A stretch of DNA of 64,000 bases, from assembly GCF_039538005.1 (NCBI RefSeq), contig NZ_BAABBO010000001.1, forward strand, positions 981,650 to 1,045,649, read 5' to 3'. This document shows, in pieces, positions 8,894-18,729 of this stretch. The notes under the pieces were generated by a model. It saw only the letters and a program-made list of their open reading frames with translations. It did not search any database and was not told the origin of the DNA. Every line of letters begins with the position of its first letter. The stretch's first letter is position 1. Source of the stretch: Allohahella marinimesophila (lineage in GTDB: Bacteria; Pseudomonadota; Gammaproteobacteria; Pseudomonadales; Oleiphilaceae). Both the position numbers and the translations under genes were made by a program.

Positions 8894-9387
8894 AGCCACG
8901 CAAGGAACCCAGGCCCCTCGAAAGCCTGGGTGACCTGAAATCCTATGCGCTGTGGTTGCTGTCCAGCCGCGAGTACTCGCAGGCGCGAATGCTGACAAAG
9001 CTTTCCGGTCGTTGTGCCGACAAAGATCTCGTCGATGGCTGCTTAAGCGAGCTGCTTGAGAGCAATTACCTTTCAGACGAGCGCATGACCCAGTCTTATG
9101 TGCGGATGGCCGTGGACAAGGGCTCGGATGGTCCGATGAAGATTGCATCGAAACTGATGCAGAAGGGTATCGATCGTGCACTGATCAACGAATACCTGAT
9201 TCCGGATGACGAGATCTGGCTTCGGAACGCTGCGAAAACGCTGAGCAAGAAATTCAAGTCTCCGGCTGACAGCCACGAAGCGCGGCAGAAGCAGGCACGG
9301 TTTCTGGCGAATCGGGGGTTCATGATGGATCAGATCAGATATGCGTTGGACAATGCGGGGGAAGGTGACGAATCACCTTTCAGATGA
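8890..9387 (+). CDS. recX: RecX family regulator of RecA
   Basis: 165 residues with the three tandem three-helix repeats of RecX; recognisable segments are YALWLLSSREYSQARMLTKL, LESNYLSDERMTQSYVR, and KARFLANRGF-like QARFLANRGFMMDQIRYAL. RecX binds inside the RecA filament and damps its activity. The start is TTG at 8890, overlapping the upstream stop (TTGA). This is unusual in location: recX is normally directly downstream of recA, which is not in this window. The low-efficiency start and overlap may keep its level low. The family call is good, though proteins of this type can diverge in function. Confidence 0.8.
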   Translation: MKPRKEPRPLESLGDLKSYALWLLSSREYSQARMLTKLSGRCADKDLVDGCLSELLESNYLSDERMTQSYVRMAVDKGSDGPMKIASKLMQKGIDRALINEYLIPDDEIWLRNAAKTLSKKFKSPADSHEARQKQARFLANRGFMMDQIRYALDNAGEGDESPFR

Positions 9388-9457
9388 GCCCCGCAGCTTT
9401 CGGACCAGAGCAAGCATTCATAGCAAGCTAATAACGTGCCGAGTACCGCACCCCAGG

Positions 9458-12400
9458 CTAAGCGCCGGGTGCAGGGTCCGGCGTAGGTGCTGCAGTATGA
9501 ATCTGCCTCGGCGGCACCGGCGCAAAATAGCCAACGATCAGAAGCAATATACCAACACCCAAGAAGGCGACGATTCTGGACACTGTGCCTGTCCCGGCCA
9601 TATCGACTGTAAAGAGTTTCAGCACCACGGCTACCATCAACGCGCTACCGATGAGCCACAGCGGTCGCCACCCTCGACGAGTCGCTATGACCATGGCAAC
9701 GAGGCCAATAGTGCTCCAGAGAATGCTCAGACCGCTTTCAACGGCGAAGGAGCGGAACAGCGGCTCGAAGCGATAGGGAATATCGAGCCAGTAGTGATAG
9801 GTTCGCAGCAAGGCAGCGTTCAGCCAGAGGAATGCCATGGCGCCGGGAAGACCGTAGGCAATCCGTCTGTCTTCGATGAACGTAGGGTCATACCGTAACA
9901 CCCCGGCCATTACGACCGCCAAGGCCGACAGACTGATGACATCCAGCGGATTCAGCAACGGTAGATATGCCAACCCCCCAGCCGCACCGGGCGCGCCCAG
10001 GTTCGCAGCCACCAGCCATACAGAAAGCATTACCACCAGACAGCGTGGCAACAGCGTTACAAGCTCTGCAGAGTACTGCTGGAAAGGCCACGCCATGTTA
10101 CGAAGCTGTCGTGAGATGACCCACGCCGAAACCAGGGTAAAGCCCCATGCTGAAGTAGCCCAGATGCCTTGCGGCGGTTGAAGCCACTTACTGAGCTGCC
10201 AGCCTACTGCCAAAGTAACGATAAGAAAGGTGGCAAGATGCAGCATCCCCAGTGGATAGCGCGCGACCTGCTCGAGGTGGCGCAACATCAGGTAGTGCGC
10301 AGCGAGTGCCATCGGGAAGATGACCCAGCCATAGTGGCTCGAGAGGTTCTGGTCGTGGGTAACATAGCTGAGCAGTGTGACGCCGAGTAGCGGAAGTATC
10401 AGCAGCAAGGGCTCCGAAAGCGGTTGCCAGCCTGTCCGCCTATGGAGCACGAAAAAGATCAGCAGAATGAGCGTAGCGTAGAGCAGGAAAGCACTCGCTA
10501 CGCTGTCGGTGCCAAGTGACTGCTCGATATCACGCAGCCCGAAGCCTAGAAGCAGTCCCACAGCAAGCCACACGAGCGTATGCAATGCCGGGCCCATCGA
10601 TTTTTCGATCTCGCTGAATGAATGCTTCGCGCCGAATATGGCCAGCCAAAGGTAGAGTAGTGCCAGTATCGCGGCAGCACTCATATTCGCGTTGAACAAA
10701 ACACCTTCAGACTGTGTGAAGTCGTGGAGTGCGAATAGGGCAATCAGCCCTGCAACCACCGAAAAAAGACCCAGGCCAACTGTCGATCGCTCACGATTTC
10801 GACGAGCGACCAGCCAGGCGGCAGCCGCCGTCAGAGTGACAAGCAGCTGGATGAGTACAAGCTGTGAGAGGCCATGGAAGAACCGGTCGATCTCTATCAG
10901 TCCTCCGCCGAATCACCATGCGAAGCACCAGATGCTCGTCGCCGGGAATGCATATAGTCGCTCAAGCTTACTCGCACTGCCACCATGCCGCCTATAAAGC
11001 ATCGCCGCAACGGCCGCGGCAACCGCTATCAGGACGGCGCCAATATAATCTGCATTGAAAACGAAGCTGCCGGCTGTCGCTGAACCGGCCCCCTCCCAGT
11101 AGAAGTAGCCGCTCAGTAGCATCAGACCGAGCCCGCTCAAACGAGGCAGGATGTGAGACTGCCGCAGCCCGACCCAGATGAGCGCAGCGCCTTCAGCCGC
11201 CCACACCGCCGAAGTCACTCTACCGTCGAAAGCCAGCGGGATGGCCAGTGTCAGAAAGGCGGTGGCCAACACCATATAAGCCTCCCGCAGCAGACCCAGC
11301 GGCGCCCGATGGCGAACAAACCAGCTCAGCCCAAGGTAGAGCAAGCCAAGGGCAGTGCTGGAGAACGCGATGAGATTGGGCACCTGATTGTTCGCTAGTT
11401 GAGACTGCACAGCCATGAACGCGATGGGAGTGCCAAGCACCAAAGTGCCGTCGACCAAGCCCCTCAGATTTGGTGGCTGCTTCAGCGCAAACAGCAGCGC
11501 AATGAGTGTGTACAGCAGAAAGAAGGCGACGAGGAAGGGTTCAGTCGTTGTGAAATAATCAGACTGGTAAAACCGGGCACCCCAGAGCGCACCGATACCG
11601 AAGGTGAAGACAAATCCCAGCCAGTTGAGCAGGCGCCAACTGCGATAGAGCGCGATAACTGCTATACCGACGTTCAAGATCAGGTAATAGGAAAACAACC
11701 CGACATGAGCCCCTTCACCTGATGACGCGAGAATTGGCGCCAGAAAGCCACCAGTGACTGCAGCAGCCGCCAGCCATACCGAGTTCTGCAGCAGCGCCAG
11801 CGCAACTGTCAACACGACCACGCCCAGCAGCAGCGTAAAGGCAAGGGTCGGGGCTAATAACTGGTGCAGGTGATAGGCAGAAAAGATACTCAGGTACAGC
11901 ACACCAAGCGCGCCGCCCTGCATGATGAGCGCGTACCCCGGCCTTGCCTTGCGAAGTCGCCAGGCGATGCCCAGCATGACAGCCACTGCAGCGACTATGC
12001 CCACATAGCGCCACTCGAGACGGACCACCACATTTTCGGCGGCGAATTTGAGCAGGAAGCCGATGCCGAAGAAGAGAATCAGCACGCCCACTCTCACCAG
12101 GATATTGCCACCGGTGAAATAGGCGACTATCCATTGCCAGATCTTTTTAGCCAACAGCTCCGGCCAGGGTGACCTGCTTGAGTTGGGACGAAGGCGCGCT
12201 TTCGCAGCAGGCGCGAAGCTGGATTGCGATGTTGGCGAGGCAAGGGGTACCGGCGGTACTGGAGTGGCTTCATGAGGCGGCGCAGCTTCTGCGACTTCGG
12301 AAGCCAAAGAATCAGCATCCTTCATGGGGGCTTCTGGGGTCCGATCTACACGCTCGTGCGCAGAGTCCAAAGCGGCAAGCAGCTCAGCTCGAGTGTCCGC

Positions 12401-12574
12401 CAGATCTTTCGCCAGTGTCTGCAAGGCAAGAGCCTGACGCTTCAGACGTGCCTTGAAGTCGATGACCGAGGCCACGAGCCCGCCGAGCAGCGCACCCACT
12501 ATGAGGCCACCAGGAGTGTCGAGCACTGACGCGATGAGCACTGCGCAAACGAAGACTGCTATTACATACACCAT
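9458..12574 (-). pseudogene. DUF2339 multi-pass membrane protein interrupted by one in-frame TGA
   Basis: A single reading frame of 1039 codons runs from the ATG at 12574 to 9458 but is broken by TGA at 10915-10913. Codons 1-553 give an N-terminal helix pair, a Pro/Ala-rich linker with coiled coil (about 40-140) and many membrane helices; after the TGA the same frame continues at once with FGGGLIEIDRFFHGL and more helices to the end. The codon before the TGA is TGG (Trp); a second Trp is expected there, so a TGG to TGA change is likely. DUF2339 proteins are large bacterial inner-membrane proteins of unknown function and about this length. A GTG at 10759 could restart translation of the second half. 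Sequencing error is not excluded. Confidence 0.82.
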
Positions 12575-12678
12575 ACCTGCGGCCCCACCTGCATTAACAC
12601 TCGCTATGTCGGGTCAATCTACCCGAACATGAATTGTAGTGCAGTCGGGGTTCAGGCGCAGCGGGCACGTATCACGCT

Positions 12679-12984
12679 TTAGTGCACCACAGCCAGTATT
12701 TCGTCCCAGCCATGCAGTTCGCCAGATATGGTCTCGCGTGGACCGTCGAAGGTAACTGGGAGGACAGTAAGCTCACTCGCTTCAATAAGGTCGAAGCGGC
12801 GCCAGCCGGGCACTTCCCCGGACTCGCTGAAGCCCGCCACCTGATAGGACAGCAGCTGATGACGACCATTATGGACGCCCAGCACCTGTGGCTCGACGAG
12901 ACGATTGCCGCCGTGATAGTGGAGTTGCAACAGATGCCTGTTATCGATGGCGTGTTTCAAAGCGCGAAGATTCAGTGCCGTCAT
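12679..12984 (-). CDS. Small stand-alone WYL-like domain protein
   Basis: 101 residues. The whole protein resembles a WYL domain: an N-terminal helix (ALKHAIDNRHLLQLHYHGG), then short beta strands with RLVEPQVLGVHNGRHQLLSY and GWRRFDLIEASELTVLP. WYL domains bind ligands or nucleic acid and usually sit behind a DNA-binding domain in transcription regulators; here no HTH is present. The protein is cytoplasmic. It stands alone between the DUF2339 gene and the YugP-like protease on the same strand. No good ribosome site is seen before the ATG. Confidence 0.7.
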   Translation of the reverse strand: MTALNLRALKHAIDNRHLLQLHYHGGNRLVEPQVLGVHNGRHQLLSYQVAGFSESGEVPGWRRFDLIEASELTVLPVTFDGPRETISGELHGWDEILAVVH

Positions 12985-13071
12985 TGAGGTGGAGCATCCC
13001 TTTGCCGATTCATGTCCTCAAGGGTACGGCCCTGTTTCGGCGGAAGTTTACTCTGTCCGGGGGCTGCCGTC

Positions 13072-13764
13072 TTAGCGAATAGCAGCTCTCAATATTGCCA
13101 GCCATCGACCAAAGCGCAGCATGTCCACCAGGGCAGCGGCGACATAGGTCAGTGCGGCGGCTCGGAGCACGCTTTTGGCAGCGGGATACTGATCCGGCGC
13201 GAGATATTCGCCTTCCATCAGAATAGGGAGCGCCTTGTTGAAACTCGCGTCCCATTCCATCGGCAGGATGATCATCTGAATCAATACAGACGCGAGCATG
13301 GCCAGCACGCCGGCCAGAACTGTGACCAGGGCAATCTGCGGTAAGTGAAAAATGGCAGCGAGGAGTGGTGCAGCGATGAGGATGCCAATCGCAATCTTCT
13401 GAATCGTCATGGCGAGCGGGGAATAGTGCTGGCGCAGGTGGGTGATCCGTTCCTGCCGGTGGTACTGGATGGCGTGTCCGACCTCATGGGCCGCCACAGC
13501 GACCGCTGTCAATGAGCGGCCATTCATGATGTCAGGCGACAGGCGTACCTTCCTGGCCACTGAATCGTAGTGATCGCCGGCGTCTGTAGCCTCCACCTCG
13601 ACATCACCAAGGCCAAAGCGCTCGATGAGATGTCGAGCCAGTTCGCCGCCCGTGCCAGGCAGCTCATCCAGCGTTCCGCCATGCCTGGCCATAACGTGAC
13701 GAATCCAGAGATGCGGCCCGTAGATCAACAACAGTACGAAAATGAAGACGAGAACGAACAGCAT
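13072..13764 (-). CDS. Membrane zinc metallopeptidase, YugP-like
   Basis: 230 residues. An N-terminal membrane helix (1-18) is followed by a soluble part with the gluzincin-type motif HEVGH (His93, Glu94, His97) in AVAAHEVGHAIQYH, then two or three further membrane helices (about 118-170) and a C-terminal amphipathic part with a terminal helix. This fits the YugP-like zinc peptidase family (Zn_peptidase_2) of inner-membrane proteins whose substrates are unknown. Length matches the family. It is alone on its strand; the next gene is divergent. Confidence 0.88.
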   Translation of the reverse strand: MLFVLVFIFVLLLIYGPHLWIRHVMARHGGTLDELPGTGGELARHLIERFGLGDVEVEATDAGDHYDSVARKVRLSPDIMNGRSLTAVAVAAHEVGHAIQYHRQERITHLRQHYSPLAMTIQKIAIGILIAAPLLAAIFHLPQIALVTVLAGVLAMLASVLIQMIILPMEWDASFNKALPILMEGEYLAPDQYPAAKSVLRAAALTYVAAALVDMLRFGRWLAILRAAIR

Positions 13765-13911
13765 GTCTGTGAAAGCTCTTGATGAGTCCTGGAAAAGTCT
13801 AGCAGACTACGTCGAACGCTGGCTGGACTGTTTCTCGTGGGAGCTGGCAGGAAGCAGACGGAGCTAAGGGCTTCTCTGCAGAGCGCTACGAAGCTTAGTC
13901 AGAGGGACAAG

Positions 13912-14418
13912 ATGCAACTTTACGGCCCATTACTCGCCGGTGTGGTGCTGCTGGTTATCGGCATAGCCGTCTTTGCTAGCAGCCAACGTAAGCTCAAGCT
14001 CAGGCAGCGCATAGAGCGCTCGTGGTCAACCACCACAGGGCAGTGGATTCGAATTGGAAAAAGAGTCTCCCTCACCAGCTCTCCAACAAGTCGTGATCCC
14101 GATGCAAATGCCTACTTGCTCGATTGTGAATTCACCTACACCGTTGAGGGTAAGCACTATTCATCGACAACGCCCTTATTGTATGAGCCCTATCTCAGAC
14201 ACGATATCGATACGTTTCTCTCAAAATACAAAGCAGGGCAGAGCTTCACCGTTTTATATGATCCGTATCACCCTGAGAAGTCAGTGATCGAGACGACCCT
14301 GTATGGCAAGAGCGGCAAGCATCAGGTGTTCTTCTCAGGCCTGCTCATGATAATCGGCATTGTCCTGCTGATATCACAAGCCGAGAGCGTTATCACCATG
14401 CTGTCTCATCAACGATGA
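13912..14418 (+). CDS. DUF3592-like membrane protein
   Basis: 168 residues from the ATG at 13912, which follows a purine-rich AGAGGGA ribosome site; the open frame extends back to 13837. Layout: membrane helix (about 4-24), basic linker KLKLRQRIERSW, a small extracytoplasmic beta domain with FTYTVEGKHYSSTTPLLY and FTVLYDPYHPEKSVIE, and a second membrane helix (about 143-160). The pattern helix, beta domain with V-x-Y-D-P-x-x-P, helix is that of DUF3592 proteins. Function unknown. Confidence 0.75.
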   Translation: MQLYGPLLAGVVLLVIGIAVFASSQRKLKLRQRIERSWSTTTGQWIRIGKRVSLTSSPTSRDPDANAYLLDCEFTYTVEGKHYSSTTPLLYEPYLRHDIDTFLSKYKAGQSFTVLYDPYHPEKSVIETTLYGKSGKHQVFFSGLLMIIGIVLLISQAESVITMLSHQR

Positions 14419-14422
14419 CAGG

Positions 14423-14434
14423 CTCACATGTGAG
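14423..14434. repeat. Perfect 12-base palindrome CTCACATGTGAG
   Basis: CTCACATGTGAG begins five bases after the DUF3592-like stop. It could be a regulator site or chance. The rest of 14419-14565 shows nothing I recognise. Confidence 0.35.
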
Positions 14435-14565
14435 TGCCTTGAGGCTGATGCTCGCCTTGTCAGCCACGCTCTCCTATTGGTGGTGGGAGGCTCGGGCAAC
14501 CGGCAACATTAGAATAGATTTGATCGAGCTTTATCCGCTCTAGCCGTCTTGAGTTTCTGTTAATA

Positions 14566-16047
14566 TTGGTGGAACTGCTGTTCGTTGAGGGCCGATCAGG
14601 TGATCATCCAGACATCCAGACATCCAGTACATTCAAAAAGAAAGTTCCGGTCGAACGGCCAGTACTCAATTCTGGTGGCGCGCGCCCAAAATCGCCAGCT
14701 GATATCACCGATTCCCCCGAAGACGTGTTCGAACTCTGTGCCTTCGCTGCTGGGCTTTCCGGCCTTGTTTATGCGCCAACTGGGGTGTCCGAATGGCGGA
14801 GCAAGGGCTGGGTTCAATTCGATTTCAAGCAATTTTTGGACACCGAAGGTGTCAGTCGGTTTCAGTCTTTTGACTCGCACTATCAGCAAGCCTACATGTT
14901 TGTCCTTGATCGGCGAGCCTGGTTGGGGATTCGGGGGACCGACGAGGGATCAGATTGGCTAATGAACTTGTCCTTTGTGCCGGGGCGGCATGTTGGGTTT
15001 CGCAAGGCCTTGAGGGTAGGGCTGCAATCCGAGGTGATGCGGTGGTTGCACGCAAACCACGATGCCTTCGACTCGCTCGTGATCACGGGCCACTCGCTGG
15101 GCGGTGCCTTGTCGACGCTAGCTGCCGATCACATCTCCATCTCCAACCAGTCGAACGCATCGCCCCGCCCGCCGCAAATCGGCATCGAGGCAGTGATTAC
15201 ATTTGCGTCTCCGCGGGTCGGGTCTCCTGGGTTCGCTCGGCAGTATCGGGATCACAAACGAGTCGGGTCTGAGCGAACGCTTGGCGAGTGCACCTATCGA
15301 TTTTCGAACGCTGGGGATATCGTCCCGAAGGTACCGCCAGCCGTCTTTGGATTCAGGCACGTGGTTGAGAGCATTGATACTCGAAAGATCAGTGATTCGG
15401 AGAAGACGATTTCCAGGACCGTAAACTGGAACCTGGGCGCATCAAGCCGACAAGGCTATATTCCCTCAAATCCGCTCGATCCCCTGATGACTTCACCGAG
15501 GCCAACCACTGTCAGGGAAGCCTTCGTCGACGCTCATGGTGCACTCTCCACCACCCTCATGGCGGTGCCGTTCGCGTATCTCATCCTCTCCGGCTTTTGG
15601 GCGTCAGATAGAGGTGCGATGCACATGATGACCTTGTATGGCAACGCCTTTGGTCGCCATCTCGCGTTCGGGGCGGTCGAGCCTCCAAAGGACCTGCGAC
15701 CCTGGTCACTGACTTCGAAAATCATCCTCGGGATGCTGCTCATCGTAGTAATGGCGCTTGTTCTGGCGGTGATCTATTTCACGCTCGTATTGTCTGGCTG
15801 GTTTATGTTCTGGCTCCTGTTGGGACTGCTTGGGCTCACGGCTTACTACTACGTCGAGCGGAATCGCAAACCCGAATCGATGTCGACCTGGGTCGGCCAA
15901 GGGTCGAGCACGTCTCACTTCTCCCCTAGGCAGGGCCCCAATCAGGACCTGATCGACGAGCTCCGTCGACGTCTAGAGGCAGGTGCGGAAGGTGGGGACG
16001 GTCCATCCGGTAAGGATGGGCCTGCTTCAAGAACACCCATCGGGTAG
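14566..16047 (+). CDS. Class 3 lipase-family protein with C-terminal membrane hairpin
   Basis: 493 residues if the TTG at 14566 is the start; GTG at 14569 is an alternative and no clear ribosome site is seen, so the start is uncertain. The alpha/beta-hydrolase core carries WLGIRGTDEGSDWLMNL and the nucleophile elbow GHSLGGALS with Ser177; candidate Asp and His lie around SNAGDIVPKVP and FRHVV. Residues about 386-430 form two strongly hydrophobic segments (IILGMLLIVVMALVLAVIYF and FMFWLLLGLLGLTAYYYV), followed by a polar tail. No signal peptide is seen, so the catalytic domain probably sits in the cytoplasm held to the inner membrane. Substrate is likely an acylglycerol or phospholipid. Confidence 0.82.
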   Translation: MVELLFVEGRSGDHPDIQTSSTFKKKVPVERPVLNSGGARPKSPADITDSPEDVFELCAFAAGLSGLVYAPTGVSEWRSKGWVQFDFKQFLDTEGVSRFQSFDSHYQQAYMFVLDRRAWLGIRGTDEGSDWLMNLSFVPGRHVGFRKALRVGLQSEVMRWLHANHDAFDSLVITGHSLGGALSTLAADHISISNQSNASPRPPQIGIEAVITFASPRVGSPGFARQYRDHKRVGSERTLGECTYRFSNAGDIVPKVPPAVFGFRHVVESIDTRKISDSEKTISRTVNWNLGASSRQGYIPSNPLDPLMTSPRPTTVREAFVDAHGALSTTLMAVPFAYLILSGFWASDRGAMHMMTLYGNAFGRHLAFGAVEPPKDLRPWSLTSKIILGMLLIVVMALVLAVIYFTLVLSGWFMFWLLLGLLGLTAYYYVERNRKPESMSTWVGQGSSTSHFSPRQGPNQDLIDELRRRLEAGAEGGDGPSGKDGPASRTPIG

Positions 16048-16377
16048 GTCTCTGTCTGGCGCTGTGTTCAAAATATAGAACGGGCTCGGCCCAGGGCGCG
16101 GCAGCCGCCACCAGCAACTGGAGATTCTGATACGTATGGTAAAGATGGCCGTGCAGCCACTATTCCTGCCGAAGTCTCACGCGAATTAGTGGCCCTTCCG
16201 GTTACTTTCAAAAAACAGGCCGCCAGCCCGCGCTATTGCTCAAACCATTCCACCAGTAACTTGAGACCCGATCTCACCGAGCGCTGGGACTTACACACCG
16301 AAAAAACATCCCCCTTGTAGTATTCTAGAGTTTTTGCTCTAATTCGTCGCATCATCCAGCCATAACGGAAGCAGTCG
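16048..16377. other. Intergenic region with no recognised element
   Basis: 330 bases between the lipase and the SCP2-like gene. I see no open frame with coding character, RNA gene or strong terminator. The last 70 bases are AT-richer (around TAGTATTCTAGAGTTTTTGCTC) and probably contain the promoter of the SCP2-like/alcohol dehydrogenase pair, but no clean -35/-10 pair stands out. Confidence 0.4.
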
Positions 16378-16971
16378 ATGCGCAAACAGGGCTTACACCT
16401 CGCTTTTACCGGCAAGAAACTTTACGTCACCATCATGATGGAAACGGTGGGGAGGGCGCTGCAGGCCCTGTCCCAGCAGGATGCGCTGGTGCAAAGCGAA
16501 GTGGCCGGCTTGCCACAGGGTTTCATCTTCTGCATGCGAGTCGGCACCGGTCAGCCCGCCTTGATGGTCATGAAGGACGGCGATGGCACCCTTCGCTATC
16601 TCGGCGCCAACGCCCAGGCCGAGCCGGACCTCACCATCAGCATCAAGCATATCGAGCTGGCGTTTCGCATGCTGTCCTTTCAGGAGAGCACCAGCCAGGC
16701 TTTCGCCAACGACCGTATGATCGTCGATGGCGACGTGTCCTATGCCGTGCGCATGGTGCGCGTGCTCAACCGGCTTGAAAGCATCATCCTGCCAGATATG
16801 GTGGCTCGCCTGGCGGTAAAGCGGGTGGATCGTCTGCCGTTCACCACCAAAGTACCATTGGCTCTGAAGGTGTATGCCGGCGCGGCCACAGCCTTCGTTG
16901 GCGACCAGCTCAATCATATCAAAGCCAGCATAAGCGATCTTTCACCTGCACTGCCTATCGGCAAGCACTGA
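16378..16971 (+). CDS. SCP2 (sterol carrier)-like lipid-binding protein
   Basis: 197 residues; ATG at 16378 is preceded by GGAAG. The middle looks like an SCP2 domain: PALMVMKDGDGTLRYLG, EPDLTISIKHIELAFRMLSF and QAFANDRMIVDGDVSYAVRM, the last matching the small-molecule-lid helix of bacterial SCP2 proteins. SCP2 domains bind fatty acyl chains or other lipids in a hydrophobic tunnel. The C-terminal third (about 140-197) is an added helical and hydrophobic part. The iron-type alcohol dehydrogenase starts 15 bases downstream, so the two are an operon; lipid alcohol delivery is a reasonable guess only. Confidence 0.65.
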   Translation: MRKQGLHLAFTGKKLYVTIMMETVGRALQALSQQDALVQSEVAGLPQGFIFCMRVGTGQPALMVMKDGDGTLRYLGANAQAEPDLTISIKHIELAFRMLSFQESTSQAFANDRMIVDGDVSYAVRMVRVLNRLESIILPDMVARLAVKRVDRLPFTTKVPLALKVYAGAATAFVGDQLNHIKASISDLSPALPIGKH

Positions 16972-16986
16972 GCACAGGAACACAAC

Positions 16987-18189
16987 ATGAAGTCTGCACA
17001 GAACAAGGGTTATTACGAGTTTTTCTGTCCTGTAAAAACGATAGCTGGTGAGGCGGCGCTGGAGCATCTGGCCTTCGAGTTGTCTTCGATCGGTTGCAAG
17101 CGCCCGCTGCTCATTACTGACAAGGGCGTCGTCGGCGCCGGTCTGACCGCTTACATCCACGCCGCCATGGACAGTGCGCAAATGGAGTTTGTCGGCACCT
17201 GTGACGATGTGCCGCCGGACTCATCAGTCGAAACGGTAGCCAACATCGTGGCGCAGTATCGCAAACTTGCCGCTGATTCGCTGGTGGCCGTCGGCGGCGG
17301 TTCCGTCATCGATACGGCGAAGGCGGTCAATATCCTGGTGTCAGAAGACAGCGACAATCTGGCTAAATTTTCGGGCGCCGGTATTCTCAAGCATCCCCTG
17401 AAGCCGTTCTTCGTGGTCCCGACCACAGCGGGCACTGGCTCGGAGGTCACGTCGGTGGCCGTCATCGCGGACTTGGCGAAAGGCGTGAAGCTGCCCTTCA
17501 GCTCGCCCTTCCTGCTGCCAAACGCAGCGATCATCGACCCCCGTATGACGCTGACCCTGCCGCCGCACATTACGGCAGCGACAGCTATGGACGCCATGAC
17601 GCATTCCATCGAGGCCTTCACTTGCCTCGGCAAGAATCCGCTCAGTGATGCCTACGCCAGTGCCGCGATCAAACTGATCAGCGAAAATCTCGTAGCGACG
17701 CTGCAGTCACCGAAAGACAAGCAGCTGCGCCTGAAGCTGGCGCAAGCCTCCACCATGGCGGGTATAGCCTTCTCGAATTCGATGGTCGGTCTGGTGCATT
17801 CCCTCGGTCATGCCGCAGGCTCCGTCGCTCACCTGCCGCACGGCATGTGCATGAGCATCTTTTTGCCATTTGCGCTCGAGTACAACCTTGAGCAAGGGCA
17901 GGGACGTGATGTCATCGGTGAGCTTCTGCTGTATCTGGCTGGTCCTGAAGTCTACGCGGCCACGCCAAAGGACGAACGTCCCGAAGCGGCGATCGCAGAA
18001 ATCAGAGGGCTTCGAGATGAGCTGTATGCCTTATGCTCATTGCCACGAACGCTGTCAGAGACTGGCAAGGTAGAGCGCTCGCAGTTGGCAAGAATTGCCG
18101 AGCTGGCGCTGGATGACGGCAGTATCATCTTCAATCCAGTGGAAGCAGATTATGAAGATCTGCTCAAGCTACTGGAGCGTGCCTACTAG
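16987..18189 (+). CDS. Iron-containing alcohol dehydrogenase
   Basis: 400 residues. Group III ADH marks: SLVAVGGGSVIDTAKA (NAD(P) pyrophosphate loop), FVVPTTAGTGSEVTSVAVI, and the metal region TAMDAMTHSIEAF plus GLVHSLGHAAGSVAHLPHG, which supply the Asp and His ligands. The enzyme is cytoplasmic and interconverts alcohols and aldehydes with NAD(P). It follows the SCP2-like gene after 15 bases. With the fatty acyl-CoA reductase elsewhere in the window, a long-chain alcohol or aldehyde substrate is plausible but not shown. Length is slightly above the usual 380-390. Confidence 0.92.
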   Translation: MKSAQNKGYYEFFCPVKTIAGEAALEHLAFELSSIGCKRPLLITDKGVVGAGLTAYIHAAMDSAQMEFVGTCDDVPPDSSVETVANIVAQYRKLAADSLVAVGGGSVIDTAKAVNILVSEDSDNLAKFSGAGILKHPLKPFFVVPTTAGTGSEVTSVAVIADLAKGVKLPFSSPFLLPNAAIIDPRMTLTLPPHITAATAMDAMTHSIEAFTCLGKNPLSDAYASAAIKLISENLVATLQSPKDKQLRLKLAQASTMAGIAFSNSMVGLVHSLGHAAGSVAHLPHGMCMSIFLPFALEYNLEQGQGRDVIGELLLYLAGPEVYAATPKDERPEAAIAEIRGLRDELYALCSLPRTLSETGKVERSQLARIAELALDDGSIIFNPVEADYEDLLKLLERAY

Positions 18190-18219
18190 AGGAGGCCCGC
18201 AGACCTTCGAATACCAGCT

Positions 18220-18714
18220 TCAGTAATCGTCGTTCGCGGCGCCATCGCTATCGACCTGTACGAAGAGGACGCCCAGGCCATCCTCTTCAACCCTGACGAC
18301 CCGGCCGGTGACGAGCTCACCGGGTCCGGTTGGCAGGCCAAGCACCCGCAGCTGAATAATTACGTTCTTGTGCGAGAGTAACTCATTCTTGATCTTGATG
18401 AAGGCGCCAGATTCGGAAATGTCCCGGGTCTGCGATTGCATGACGCCCGTGTCCGGATGCACGACCTCCACCCTGAAAGAAGCCTTGATACGTTGATGTT
18501 GCCGCAGCTCCTTGCTTTTGGCCGCCGCTGCAAAGTCTTCATCGTCAAGATCCAGGTCATCATGATCGCCCTGGTCCTGCTTGTTTTGTCCGAGTAAAGC
18601 CTCGAAGTCATCGTCGTCGTTGTCCAAAACACCGTCCAATCTGAATTCGTCTGCGTATTGCTTAGTCGTGCAGAACGCTGCGCCGACCAGGCCCATGATT
18701 GAAGTATAGTCCAT
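18220..18714 (-). CDS. PilZ domain protein
   Basis: 164 residues from the ATG at 18714 (a second ATG at 18696 would give 158). The acidic first part (about 28-62) is rich in Asp and likely disordered. The PilZ domain follows with both c-di-GMP contact motifs: R-x3-R (Arg71, Arg75 in RQHQR) and D-x-S-x2-G (Asp98, Ser100, Gly103), then a beta barrel. It should bind c-di-GMP in the cytoplasm; the output partner is unknown. Its start codon is only 15 bases from that of the divergent exonuclease gene, and a TATACT/TATAGT overlapping both strands sits at about 18702-18707, so promoters must overlap coding sequence or the true start is at 18696. Confidence 0.85.
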   Translation of the reverse strand: MDYTSIMGLVGAAFCTTKQYADEFRLDGVLDNDDDDFEALLGQNKQDQGDHDDLDLDDEDFAAAAKSKELRQHQRIKASFRVEVVHPDTGVMQSQTRDISESGAFIKIKNELLSHKNVIIQLRVLGLPTGPGELVTGRVVRVEEDGLGVLFVQVDSDGAANDDY

Positions 18715-18729
18715 GACTTACGCAATGAA

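Noticed and set aside
10913..10915. In-frame TGA as a selenocysteine codon
   Set aside because: The position is in a Trp-containing membrane segment with no catalytic character, and DUF2339 is not a selenoprotein family; a nonsense change or error is simpler.
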